NCBI GenBank assembly: GCA_017474515.1
Contig: JAFVHN010000038.1
Span: 1-64,000 of the forward strand
Length of the DNA stretch: 64,000 bases
From: Prevotella sp.
Lineage (GTDB): Bacteria; Bacteroidota; Bacteroidia; Bacteroidales; Bacteroidaceae
Direction of reading: 5' to 3'
A program made the position numbers and the translations under genes. The stretch's first letter is position 1. Each line of letters starts with the position of its first letter. Below, piece by piece: positions 9,324 to 17,704 of the stretch. A model generated the notes under the pieces. That model was not told where the DNA came from. It worked only from the letters and a program-made list of their open reading frames with translations, and ran no database searches.

Positions 9324-11168
9324 TCATTCCACAGTTACACTCTTGGCGAGATTGCGGGGACGGTCCACATCCTTTCCTTTGCAAACGGCAATATGATATG
9401 CCAGGAGTTGCAGTGGCACGGAGGCTATGAGCGGCTGGAAACATTCCATCGTTTCGGGCAGTTCTATTACATGATCGGCATATTGGCTAATCAGCTTGTC
9501 GCCTTCAGTGACAAGTGCCGTGACCCTTCCGCTTCGGGCGCGCACCTCCTGTATGTTTGCTATGACCTTTTTATACAGATGGTCATGGGTGGCGATTACA
9601 AACACCGGCATTTCCGTGTCAATCAAGGCAATAGGGCCGTGCTTCATCTCCGCGGCGGGGTAGCCCTCTGCATGAACGTATGAGATTTCCTTGAGTTTCA
9701 GGGCACCTTCCAGCGCGAGCGGGTAATTGTATCCTCGCCCTAAATAGAGGCAGTTTTTGGCGTATGTAAAAACTTTCGCCAGCTCTTCTATCTGCCCGTT
9801 GGTCTTCAGTGCCTGTTGTATCTTTTGAGGAATCAGCGTCAATTCCTTTACCATCTTACCATACAGCTCATCGGAAATGGTGTGGTGCTCTTTGGCGAGG
9901 CATAATGCCAGCATCGCCAGCACCGCCGCCTGTCCGGTAAAGGCTTTTGTGGAGGCCACTCCGATTTCCGGGCCTACATGGATATAGGTTCCCGTGTGGG
10001 TGGCACGGGCTATGGATGACCCGATGGCGTTGCAGATGCCATAGATGAAAGCCCCCTGGTCCTTGGCCAAGTTGACGGCGGCAAGTGTGTCGGCTGTTTC
10101 ACCGCTCTGCGAAATGGCTATGACCACGTCGTCTTTTGTCACCACGGGGTTGCGGTATCGGAATTCAGAGGCATACTCCACCTCGCAGGGAATGCGGCAC
10201 AGGCTCTCGAAGAGTTGCTTGCCGATAAGCCCGGCATGCCACGAGGTGCCGCAGGCCACAATGACGATGCGCCTGGCTTTGAGCAGTTGCCGGCGGTGGT
10301 CGATAAGGGCGGACAATGTGACGCTACTGCCCTCAGCGTTTATTCTTCCCCGCATACAGTTGGTGAGGCTCTCCGGCTGTTCAAAAATCTCTTTCAGCAT
10401 GAAGTGCCTGTAGCCGCCTTTCTCTATTTGTCCGAGATTGACATCTATTTTCCTTTCTTCCAACGCTTGTTCCTTGCCATGGATGCTGGTCACCTTCAGT
10501 TGCTCTCCGGCCCTGATGACGGCGATGTTCCCGTCTTCCAAGTAAACAACCCTGTCGGTATATTCGATGATAGGGCTGGCATCGGAGCCTAAGAAGAACT
10601 CGTCGTGGCCAATGCCCACCACCAGCGGGCTCTGCCTGCGTGCGGCAATTATCTGGCGGGGGTTGCGCTTGTCGATGATGGCGATGGCGTAAGCGCCTAT
10701 TACCTGGCGGAGCGCTGTCTGGACGGCTTCGAGCAGCGACAGCGGTTTCCTGGTCATCATATATTCCACCAGCTGCACCAGCACTTCCGTATCGGTGTCG
10801 CTCTCGAACTTTACGCCTTTTGACTGCAGTCGCGTCTTGATGTCGGCATAGTTCTCGATGATGCCGTTGTGTACGATTGCCAGGTTGTGGCTCTGGGAGA
10901 AGTGCGGGTGGGCGTTCCGTGCCGACGGCTCCCCGTGGGTGGCCCAGCGCGTATGGGCTATGCCTACGCAGCCCGAAACATCTTTCTGGCTGCAATAATC
11001 CGTCAGGTGGTCCACCCTTCCTTTCGTCTTATACACATTCAGGCTGCCGTTGTCGCCAATCAGGGCCACGCCGGCGCTGTCGTAGCCGCGATACTCCAGG
11101 CGTCTTAATCCGTTCATCAAAATCTCATAGGCTTGCCTGGGGCCTATGTATCCTACTATTCCACACAT
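9324..11168 (-). CDS. glmS: Glutamine-fructose-6-phosphate aminotransferase (isomerizing)
   Basis: The 614-aa enzyme makes glucosamine-6-phosphate for peptidoglycan and LPS. It starts at ATG 11168 with the catalytic Cys2 (MCGIVGYIG). The class II amidotransferase domain (RGYDSAG, HTRWATHG, HNGIIENY) is followed by two SIS domains (ISQSGETADTLAA, GVASTKAFT) and the typical end PRNLAKSVTVE. The length is normal and I see no repeat insertion. It begins 11 bases after the stop of the carAB fusion, so the two genes are very likely one transcript. The longer frame to 11282 reads through the end of carAB and was not used. Confidence 0.97.
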   Translation of the reverse strand: MCGIVGYIGPRQAYEILMNGLRRLEYRGYDSAGVALIGDNGSLNVYKTKGRVDHLTDYCSQKDVSGCVGIAHTRWATHGEPSARNAHPHFSQSHNLAIVHNGIIENYADIKTRLQSKGVKFESDTDTEVLVQLVEYMMTRKPLSLLEAVQTALRQVIGAYAIAIIDKRNPRQIIAARRQSPLVVGIGHDEFFLGSDASPIIEYTDRVVYLEDGNIAVIRAGEQLKVTSIHGKEQALEERKIDVNLGQIEKGGYRHFMLKEIFEQPESLTNCMRGRINAEGSSVTLSALIDHRRQLLKARRIVIVACGTSWHAGLIGKQLFESLCRIPCEVEYASEFRYRNPVVTKDDVVIAISQSGETADTLAAVNLAKDQGAFIYGICNAIGSSIARATHTGTYIHVGPEIGVASTKAFTGQAAVLAMLALCLAKEHHTISDELYGKMVKELTLIPQKIQQALKTNGQIEELAKVFTYAKNCLYLGRGYNYPLALEGALKLKEISYVHAEGYPAAEMKHGPIALIDTEMPVFVIATHDHLYKKVIANIQEVRARSGRVTALVTEGDKLISQYADHVIELPETMECFQPLIASVPLQLLAYHIAVCKGKDVDRPRNLAKSVTVE

Positions 11169-11179
11169 GATATTTCTTT

Positions 11180-14083
11180 TTATAGGTATGATAAATAAAG
11201 ATAGTTGGTTTGGGCGGGATATTCTGCGGCGAGGGTGTCTATCTGGTTCGCCGTTGGCACAATGCCCAGTTCTTTCCGCCACCGGCGGACGGTGAGCCCG
11301 GCCTTTTCCATGTTCATGATGTTTTCCAAGCCTATGGCCCTGGCAATCTGGAAATCGGAAAAGCCATAGACCTTTGCCTGGCGCAACAGGTTGGCAAATT
11401 CCGGGGCCTCAAGATATTCCATCAGCTCCGACGGCTCCATGAACGTCACCATGTCGGCCAGATGATTGAATTCGTGCAATTTGCAGTCGATGTCGATGAT
11501 ATGTTTCAGTTTATGCAGGAACCAGCGGTCTATCTTCGTCAGCTGGTGTATCTGCTCAACGCCAAAGCCTGTCTTCATGGCTTTCGACACGACGAAGACA
11601 CGCATGTCGGTGGGCTCATGAAGCGCCTTTGCCATATCATTGATATTGATTTCGTGGTTCTCCACAAATCCATGCATCCCCTGCCCTATCATGCGCAGCC
11701 CTTTCTGCAGTGCCTCCTCGAAGGTGCGGCCGATGGCCATCACCTCGCCGACGCTCTTCATAGAAGAACCGAGCTCGTGGTTCACGCCGTGGAATTTCGT
11801 CAAGTCCCATCTCGGAATTTTCACGACCACATAGTCGAGGGCGGGTTCAAAGAATGCCGATGTGGTCTTGGTGACGGAGTTTTTCAGCTCAAAGAGGCCG
11901 TAGCCCAGGCCCAGTTTGGCGGCGACGAAGGCGAGCGGGTACCCCGTGGCCTTGCTGGCCAAGGCCGAAGAACGGCTCAGGCGGGCGTTGACCTCTATGA
12001 CGCGATAGTCCTCGCTGTGGGGGTCGAGGGCATACTGCACATTACATTCGCCCACGATGCCGATATGGCGTATCATCTTGATGGCCAGGGCGCGCAGCCG
12101 GTGGTATTCCGAGTTGGAGAGCGTCTGGCTGGGAGCCACCACGATGCTTTCCCCCGTATGGATGCCCAGCGGGTCGAAATTCTCCATGTTGCACACGGCG
12201 ATGCAGTTGTCGTAGCGGTCGCGCACCACTTCGTATTCTATCTCCTTCCACCCGCGCAGCGACTTTTCCACGAGCACCTGTCGCGAAAAGGAGAAGGCCT
12301 CGGCGGCCTGCGCCATCAATTCTTCCTCGTTGTCGCAAAACCCGCTTCCGAGGCCGCCCAGGGCGTAGGCGGCTCTCAGGATGACGGGAAATCCCAAATG
12401 GCGGGCCGCCTGTTTCACCTCCCCGATGGTGGCACAGGCCATGCTCTCGATGGTCTTCACCCCAATCTCGCCGAGGCGCTTCACGAAGCGGTCGCGGTCT
12501 TCGGTGTCGATGATGGCCTGGACAGGCGTGCCCAGCACCCTGACGCCATATTTCCCGAACACGCCGCGCTTATAGAGCTCCACACCGCAGTTCAGCGCCG
12601 TCTGCCCTCCAAACGACAGCAGGATGCCGTCGGGGCGTTCTTTTTCAATGACGCGCTCCACAAAGTCCGGCGTGACGGGTTGGAAATACACCGTGTCGGC
12701 AACATCCTTTGAGGTCTGCACCGTGGCGATGTTCGGATTAATCAGCACCGTGCGGATGCCTTCTTCTTTCAGGGCCTTCAGTGCCTGGGCACCGCTGTAG
12801 TCGAACTCGCCGGCCTGGCCTATTTTCAATGCTCCGGAGCCAAGGATGAGAACCTTGGAGATGCCAGTACCAACAGCCTCACACCCTACCCCTCTCCCCG
12901 GGGAGGGGGGAGTGGTTAGTCTTTCTGCTACATTTGGGTCTTGAGCGTATATACTCCCCTCTCCCCTTGGAGAGGGGCTGGGGGTGAGGCTGTTGGTGTT
13001 GAGGCTTCCCACAAACTCGTCGAACATCCATTCCGTGTCCGTGGGACCGCTGCAGGCCTCTGGGTGGAATTGTGCCGAGAACCACGGCTTCCCGCGGTGG
13101 CGGATGCCCTCGTTTGAACCGTCGTTCATATTCACGAACAGCGGTTCCCAGCCGGGCGGCAGCGTTGTCTCGTCCACCGCGTAACCGTGGTTCTGTGCGG
13201 TGATGAAGCACTGCGCGGTGCCCACGCGCCGCACGGGCTGGTTGTGCGAACGGTGCCCGTATTTCAGCTTATAGGTCTTTGCCCCTGCGGCACGGGCCAA
13301 CAGCTGGTTGCCGAGGCAGATGCCCATGCAGGGGCGGACGTCATTGTCGTGAAGAAACGTTCGCACATGCTCCACGGTCTTTTCGCAACGCTCGGGGTCG
13401 CCCGGCCCGTTGGCCAGGAAGAGCCCGTCGAACTCCAGCTGGTTGAAGTCATAATCCCAAGGCACGCGGACCACTTCCACGCCGCGCCCGACGAGGCAGC
13501 GGATGATATTGGCTTTCACGCCGCAATCCACCAGCACGACACGCTTGCCGGCGCCTTTGTTATAAGTGATGATTTCCTTGCAGCTCACCCTCTCCACCCA
13601 GTTCACGCTTCCGTAGTCCTCTTGCCCCGTACGCTGCGCCAATGTGGCGGCCCCGTCAACAATAATCCTTCCCATCATCACGCCATGCTCCCTGAGCACC
13701 TTTGTCAGCCGCCGCGTGTCAACACCTGTAATGGCCGGAATTTTCTCGCTCTTCAGCCATGATGCCAGGCTGCTGGCGGCATTCCAATGTGAAAAGTGCT
13801 GACTGTTGTCGGCCACTACCAAGGCCTTCACATGTATGCGCCCGCTTTCCATGAACAGCGGCAGGCCATCGGCGCCCAGGCTTGTCGGCGGCACCCCGTA
13901 ATTGCCTGACAGCGGAAATGTCGCCACCAGTATCTGCCCCGCATAGCTGGGGTCGGTGAGGCTCTCCGGGTAACCGGTCATGGCGGTGTTGAACACCACC
14001 TCGCCCCACGTGTCGCCGTCATAGCCGAACGACCAGCCGCCGAACACCGTTCCGTCATCGAGTATCAGTCTTGCTTCTTTCAT
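11180..14083 (-). CDS. carA: CarA fused to the N-terminal half of CarB (CAD-like carbamoyl-phosphate synthase)
   Basis: The 967-aa protein starts at ATG 14083 (ATGA overlap with the purF remnant). Residues 1-358 are CarA with glutaminase Cys256 in GICLGNQLL (usually GICLGHQ) and the His340/Glu342 pair in QFHPEA. Residues 360-408 are a linker made of translated repeat B. Residues 409-967 are the first synthetase half of CarB: KVLILGSGALKIGQAGEFDY, ATP-grasp with ALGGLGSGF, NARLSRSSALASKATGYP, and the oligomerisation domain. It ends cleanly at PAQTNYLYLSYL and TAA, where full CarB (about 1070 aa) would go on to a second ATP-grasp half and the allosteric domain; these are absent here. Many stretches recall animal CAD more than E. 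coli CarB. It may work as a homodimer, pair with a half encoded elsewhere, or be degenerate. Confidence 0.9.
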   Translation of the reverse strand: MKEARLILDDGTVFGGWSFGYDGDTWGEVVFNTAMTGYPESLTDPSYAGQILVATFPLSGNYGVPPTSLGADGLPLFMESGRIHVKALVVADNSQHFSHWNAASSLASWLKSEKIPAITGVDTRRLTKVLREHGVMMGRIIVDGAATLAQRTGQEDYGSVNWVERVSCKEIITYNKGAGKRVVLVDCGVKANIIRCLVGRGVEVVRVPWDYDFNQLEFDGLFLANGPGDPERCEKTVEHVRTFLHDNDVRPCMGICLGNQLLARAAGAKTYKLKYGHRSHNQPVRRVGTAQCFITAQNHGYAVDETTLPPGWEPLFVNMNDGSNEGIRHRGKPWFSAQFHPEACSGPTDTEWMFDEFVGSLNTNSLTPSPSPRGEGSIYAQDPNVAERLTTPPSPGRGVGCEAVGTGISKVLILGSGALKIGQAGEFDYSGAQALKALKEEGIRTVLINPNIATVQTSKDVADTVYFQPVTPDFVERVIEKERPDGILLSFGGQTALNCGVELYKRGVFGKYGVRVLGTPVQAIIDTEDRDRFVKRLGEIGVKTIESMACATIGEVKQAARHLGFPVILRAAYALGGLGSGFCDNEEELMAQAAEAFSFSRQVLVEKSLRGWKEIEYEVVRDRYDNCIAVCNMENFDPLGIHTGESIVVAPSQTLSNSEYHRLRALAIKMIRHIGIVGECNVQYALDPHSEDYRVIEVNARLSRSSALASKATGYPLAFVAAKLGLGYGLFELKNSVTKTTSAFFEPALDYVVVKIPRWDLTKFHGVNHELGSSMKSVGEVMAIGRTFEEALQKGLRMIGQGMHGFVENHEININDMAKALHEPTDMRVFVVSKAMKTGFGVEQIHQLTKIDRWFLHKLKHIIDIDCKLHEFNHLADMVTFMEPSELMEYLEAPEFANLLRQAKVYGFSDFQIARAIGLENIMNMEKAGLTVRRWRKELGIVPTANQIDTLAAEYPAQTNYLYLSYL
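12860..13006. repeat. Repeat B forming the CarA-CarB linker
   Basis: CTACCCCTCTCCCCGGGGAG at the left and CTCCCCTTGGAGAGGGGCTG at the right are inverted copies of the same GC-rich repeat. Together they encode about 49 linker residues (for example LTPSPSPRGEG and TTPPSPGRGVG) and join two genes that are separate in most bacteria. Confidence 0.8.
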
Positions 14084-14339
14084 AACCGATTGCTTAAAAC
14101 GTTCTCCACATATTCTACAAAAGCCCCGTTGCAGAGCCTTACGCCGCCGGGCGTGGGATAGCGGCCCGTGAAATACCAGTCGCCAAGATAATGGGGGCAC
14201 GCCCTGTGCAAGCCGTCGATGCCCTGGAACACCAGTTCCACGGGAGCCTGCATTCCGTCGGGACGCAGCATCTCAACGATTTTGCCGTTGATTTCCTCCA
14301 CCGTAAAGGGGGAATAGACGGCACGGACATGATTATCAA
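14080..14339 (-). pseudogene. purF: C-terminal remnant of a PurF-family amidophosphoribosyltransferase
   Basis: About 86 residues (RAVYSPFTVEEINGKI, GLHRACPHYLGDWYFTG, YPTPGGVRLCNGAFVEY) match the end of the Bacteroidetes glutamine-PRPP amidotransferase family from memory; the ~500 N-terminal residues, including the catalytic Cys and PRPP site, are missing. The frame continues a little to an ATG at 14418, but that part is translated repeat (GLYSSLFTLHPSL), so the gene was cut exactly at a repeat copy (14340-14428). Its TGA overlaps the carA ATG, the old operon junction. It is probably non-functional. Confidence 0.75.
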
Positions 14340-14428
14340 GTGAAGGGTGAAGAGTGAAGAGTGAAGAATAGAGCCCTCCTCTAATCCCTCCTTGGGGGGA
14401 CATGAGGGGGGCCTTCACTCTTCACTTT
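14340..14428. repeat. Repeats A and B at the purF break
   Basis: GTGAAGGGTGAAGAGTGAAG, CCCTCCTCTAATCCCTCCTT and GGGGGGACATGAGGGGGGCC sit where the PurF remnant stops matching. Confidence 0.75.
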
Positions 14429-14430
14429 TT

Positions 14431-15138
14431 CTAAGTATGCAAGGAGAAACCAAAAACCAGGTAGGCTTTCTGCGAACAAGGATTGGCCGTCACCTGCCCG
14501 AAAACGGGGATGGAGAACGAGTCGGTCACCCGGATGTCTTTCGTCGCCCGCAGCGACAGGTTGGTAACGGCAAAGCCCGCCGTGCCGTAAAAAGGTGTTG
14601 AGAAAGGAACGGCACCGGCCGTGGCCGCCCATTCCATGGCTGAAAGTTTAAACGGCACGACCACTTCCACGTAACTGCTATAGGCCCGCTTGCCGTCTGC
14701 CTTGTAATCATTGCCCGAAAAGTTGGTGAACCATTGTAGCGAGGCACAGCCGAAATCGTAGCCCACGTTGGCCTCAAAGACATGGTTGGTGCCGTGGGCA
14801 TCGTACTTGAAGTAGCGGCCCTCGGGGTCGGCACCTTCACTCACCCAGTAGTCGGTCACGCCGATGTTCAACCCGCCGACGGTGTAGCCCATGGTCAGGT
14901 CAAACTCCTTCACGTCGTCGGCACTGGTCAGCCCATAGCTGCCCCAGGCCGTAAGCCCCAGGCCCTTATAGCCAATGCCGAGCGTTGGCTGAATGGCGGC
15001 ATTGCCCATGTCCTGGCCGCGCCAGACGTAACTGCTCACTACGTCTCCACAAATCGTTGTTTCCACTGCTTCTTTGTCCTGGGCAACGGTGGTGCCGCCA
15101 AGCACCAGGCCCATTGCAAATAATATAATCTTTTTCAT
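14431..15138 (-). CDS. Outer-membrane beta-barrel protein next to amtB
   Basis: The 235-aa protein has a signal peptide (KKIILFAMGLVLGGTTVAQ, cleavage near residue 20). The rest alternates short aromatic beta strands and turns (SSYVWRGQDMGNAAIQPTLG, LTAWGSYGL, DYWVSEG) and ends with a hydrophobic strand YLVFGFSLHT, as in outer-membrane barrels. The opening resembles the gcw_chp/TorF-type barrel family; the assignment is moderate. It lies after amtB on the same strand, separated by a tandem repeat, so a role in uptake of nitrogen compounds is plausible but not shown. Confidence 0.7.
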   Translation of the reverse strand: MKKIILFAMGLVLGGTTVAQDKEAVETTICGDVVSSYVWRGQDMGNAAIQPTLGIGYKGLGLTAWGSYGLTSADDVKEFDLTMGYTVGGLNIGVTDYWVSEGADPEGRYFKYDAHGTNHVFEANVGYDFGCASLQWFTNFSGNDYKADGKRAYSSYVEVVVPFKLSAMEWAATAGAVPFSTPFYGTAGFAVTNLSLRATKDIRVTDSFSIPVFGQVTANPCSQKAYLVFGFSLHT

Positions 15139-15216
15139 AATTTGTAATTTTGTTTATCTATTGAAAAAGGCCAAAGCCATATTAGGCATTCCTTCTTATG
15201 CAACCCTCCAGTCCTG

Positions 15217-15280
15217 ACCGCATCCGACTCCAGTCCAAACCGCATCCGACTGCAGTCCAAACCGCATCCGACTGCAGTCC
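15217..15280. repeat. 22-bp tandem repeat, 2.9 copies
   Basis: Units of ACCGCATCCGACTGCAGTCC plus AA (15217-15238, 15239-15260, 15261-15280) differ by one base (CTCC/CTGC). It lies between amtB and the outer-membrane protein gene. Confidence 0.9.
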
Positions 15281-15411
15281 GTTTTACGGAAGACTCGCAG
15301 AAGGACTGGAATTTCCTTAGGACATACCATTGTTTTTCAGCCTGTTATCATCAATCCTGCAACCCCTTGAAAATCCATTCCCAAAAGAGGTGGGTAAGAA
15401 GGGCCGTTTTT

Positions 15412-16665
15412 TTAGTTATAACACGTTTCGCCGTGCTCGTAGATATCAAGGCCCTCTTCCTCGATACGGGCATCGACACGCAGGCCATGGAGCTTCTTGA
15501 TGCCGTAGAACAGAATGAAACCGCAGACGGCAGCCCAAAGGTCGATGACCAGTATGCCAAAGCACTCTGCTCCAAACAATCCCCAGCCGTGGCCATAGAA
15601 GGCGCCGCTGCTGGTGGAAAGCAGGCCCGTCATCAGCGTGCCGAGGATTCCACACACGCCATGCACCGACGAGGCACCCACGGGGTCGTCGATGTGCAGC
15701 TTGTGGTCGATGAAGTCGATGGAATAGACCAGCACGACGCCACACGCCAATCCTATGACTACTGCGCCTACAGGCGACACCAGGTCACAGCCGGCCGTAA
15801 TGCCTACAAGTCCGGCCAGCACGCCGTTGAGCGTCAACGAAAGCGACGGCTTGCCATACTTCATCCACGTGATGAACATCGTGGCCACACCGCCTGCCGC
15901 CGCCGAGAGGTTGGTGGTCAGGAAGACGTGGCTGATGGCGATGCGGTTCACCTCGCCCGTGGCTGCCAGCTGCGAGCCGGGGTTGAAGCCAAACCATCCC
16001 AGCCAAAGGATGAACACTCCCAGTGCCGCCATCGTAAGGTTGTGGCCCGGAATGGCCCGGCTCTTGCCGTCCTTGCCATATTTTCCCAGGCGGGGACCAA
16101 GCGCCAGGGCACCTATCAGCGCCAACACGCCGCCCACACTGTGCACGATGGCGGAGCCGGCAAAGTCGTGGAACACATCGCCAAACATCGTCATCATCAA
16201 CCCGTCGGCAGCATCATTGCACAGCCAGCCGCCACCCCACGTCCAATGGCCCTCTATGGGGTATATGAACAACGAAATAACGGCAGAATAAATCAAATAC
16301 ATCGAAAACTTCGTCCTTTCTGCCATTGCTCCGCTCACTATCGTGGCTGAGGTGGCACAGAAAACAGTCTCGAAAATCAGGAAACCTTCTACTGGCAGGT
16401 CGCCTTTGTAGAACGAGAGGTCGCCCCAGTTGGGCATGCCGACAAACCCCGCGCCCTCGGAGCCGAACATAAAGCCGAAGCCAAGGAAAAAGAACAACAA
16501 CGAGCCGAACATGAAATCTACGAAATTCTTCATCAGGATGTTGGCTGTATTCTTACCTCGGGTAAAGCCGGCCTCACACAGTGCAAAACCCGGCTGCATC
16601 CAGAAAACCAGCATGGCTGCCAATAGCATCCATACGGTGTCGAGTGATAATCCTATTTCATTCAT
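15412..16665 (-). CDS. amtB: Ammonium transporter AmtB
   Basis: This inner-membrane ammonium channel has 417 aa from ATG 16665 (MNEIGLSLDTVWMLLAAMLV). About eleven hydrophobic segments are visible, with Amt hallmarks: FWMQPGFALCEAGFTRGKN, a DFAGSAIVHSVGG stretch with the pore His, HNLTMAALGVFILWLGWFGFN, and GVCGILGTLMTGL with the second pore His just before (SSVHG). Its downstream partner on the same strand is the outer-membrane protein; upstream is the PII gene, the usual AmtB gate, separated by a 346-bp repeat-rich gap. The longer frame to 16716 begins with translated repeat sequence and was rejected. Confidence 0.95.
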   Translation of the reverse strand: MNEIGLSLDTVWMLLAAMLVFWMQPGFALCEAGFTRGKNTANILMKNFVDFMFGSLLFFFLGFGFMFGSEGAGFVGMPNWGDLSFYKGDLPVEGFLIFETVFCATSATIVSGAMAERTKFSMYLIYSAVISLFIYPIEGHWTWGGGWLCNDAADGLMMTMFGDVFHDFAGSAIVHSVGGVLALIGALALGPRLGKYGKDGKSRAIPGHNLTMAALGVFILWLGWFGFNPGSQLAATGEVNRIAISHVFLTTNLSAAAGGVATMFITWMKYGKPSLSLTLNGVLAGLVGITAGCDLVSPVGAVVIGLACGVVLVYSIDFIDHKLHIDDPVGASSVHGVCGILGTLMTGLLSTSSGAFYGHGWGLFGAECFGILVIDLWAAVCGFILFYGIKKLHGLRVDARIEEEGLDIYEHGETCYN

Positions 16666-16671
16666 AATCTT

Positions 16672-17010
16672 TTTACCTTTTTCAATTTTTCGTTTTTCTA
16701 CTTTTTCACTTTTCACTTTGTAGTTCAGGAGTTCGGGAGTTCAGGAGTTCAGACGATACTGATGGCGGCAGCAAATTCTTCACTCTTCACTCTTCACTCC
16801 TCACTTAAAAATTCTTCACTCTTCACTTAAAAATTCTTCACTTTTCACTTTAAGATAAGTAGTTTAGTGGCCCACCCCGGCCCCTCCCGTAAGGAAGGGA
16901 GAGCAAACTGCCGTACGTCTTTTATTTGTTATGAGGTAGGAGTTTTTTTATTATGAGTGCCGTACGTCTTCCCTCCCCCCAAGGGGGGACATGAGGGGGC
17001 TTCCACTTTT
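16672..17010. repeat. Repeat-filled gap between PII and amtB genes
   Basis: It contains GAGTTCAGGAGTTC units, the GATGGCGGCAGCAAATTC core, CTTCACTCTTCAC heptamers and repeat B (GGCCCACCCCGGCCCCTCCC, CCCCAAGGGGGGACATGAGG). I see no gene in it. Confidence 0.75.
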
Positions 17011-17011
17011 T

Positions 17012-17359
17012 TTACTTTTTATCCCTTAGAACGGTGTCACCATTTTCACCTGTGCGAATGGACCAGGTGTCTATCATGTCGCTAACGAAAATGCGGCCGT
17101 CGCCAATCTCACCCGTATGTGCCACCTTCAGGATGACCTTCACCGTAGGCTTCACGAACTGGTCGCGGCAGACGATGGTAAGCGCCACGCGCTCAATGAC
17201 ATCGGTGGAGTATTGCACACCGCGGTAGATGCGCTCCTCGCGGCTCTGGCCGATGCCGTGTACGTTGTGGTATTCAAACCAGTCGATGTCCGACGCAAGC
17301 AGCGCCTCCTTGACATCCTCGAACTTGGTCTTGCGGATGATTGCTTCTATCCTTTTCAT
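17012..17359 (-). CDS. glnK: PII nitrogen regulatory protein
   Basis: The 115-aa PII protein begins KRIEAIIRKTKFEDVKEAL. The C-terminal signature is clear (HTGEIGDGRIFVSD, later IRTGE). The T-loop is unusual (GIGQSREERIYRGVQYSTD) and shorter in Gly/Lys than enteric GlnB, but keeps the Tyr of the xYRG motif that can be uridylylated. PII senses ATP/ADP and 2-oxoglutarate and blocks AmtB under nitrogen excess. Its position upstream of amtB favours a GlnK role. The promoter box is at 17437-17444, divergent from gltB. Confidence 0.92.
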   Translation of the reverse strand: MKRIEAIIRKTKFEDVKEALLASDIDWFEYHNVHGIGQSREERIYRGVQYSTDVIERVALTIVCRDQFVKPTVKVILKVAHTGEIGDGRIFVSDMIDTWSIRTGENGDTVLRDKK

Positions 17360-17436
17360 ACTTTTTACCTTTTTTTCTTTTTCAATTTTTCACTTTTCAC
17401 TTTTCACTTAAAATCAACTCCCCCTGCTTTCGGGTG

Positions 17437-17444
17437 CAAAGATA
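17437..17444 (-). promoter_or_regulatory. -7 box of the PII-amtB transcript
   Basis: CAAAGATA on the + strand is TATCTTTG on the - strand, an exact TAnnTTTG match about 78 bases before the PII start. No good -33 TTTG is at the expected distance, which suggests an activator may be needed. Confidence 0.5.
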
Positions 17445-17501
17445 GGATGGTTTGTGGAAAAAAGCCGCATAAACTTCCAACTTTGCATCAACAAAAACGT
17501 T

Positions 17502-17613
17502 CAAAGTGACAAAGTGTAAACAGGCGGGCAACAACAGCGCACGTTTTCTTTTCACTTTGTTACAAAAATATTAAATTTCATATCAAAGTGTCATTTGTTT
17601 TCAATTTACACTT
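17502..17613. promoter_or_regulatory. Repeated CAAAGTG motifs between divergent nitrogen operons
   Basis: CAAAGTGACAAAGTGTAAA (17502-17520), TTTTCACTTTGTTAC (17549-17563), CAAAGTGTCATTTG (17584-17597) and TTTACACTT (17605-17613) form direct and inverted copies of one short motif. Their position between PII-amtB and gltBD fits operators for a nitrogen-responsive regulator, which is not identified. Confidence 0.4.
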
Positions 17614-17630
17614 AAATAATGTCGCAAACA

Positions 17631-17663
17631 TTCGTGTTTTTCTATCCTTTTGTATTATCTTTG
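17631..17663 (+). promoter_or_regulatory. gltB promoter
   Basis: TATCTTTG at 17656-17663 is an exact -7 box; TTCG at 17631-17634 is a one-mismatch -33 box with a 21-nt spacer. It lies about 42 bases before the chosen ATG at 17705, which also rules out the longer frame from 17588. Confidence 0.6.
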
Positions 17664-17704
17664 CAGCGAAATTAGAATATGTAGAAAGATTTAAAAAGGA
17701 TAAT

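Noticed and set aside
11160..11200. Frameshift as the cause of the short CarB
   Set aside because: The stop is followed at once by a spacer and the glmS start; none of the missing half is found in any frame downstream, so a simple frameshift does not explain it.
11210..12712. 500-residue open frame antisense to the CarB half
   Set aside because: Shadow of a conserved ATP-grasp coding sequence; no family motif and no promoter.
14080..14418. Complete 112-residue gene reading from the repeat into the PurF end
   Set aside because: The N-terminal part is translated repeat; only the C-terminal part matches PurF, so it is annotated as a remnant.
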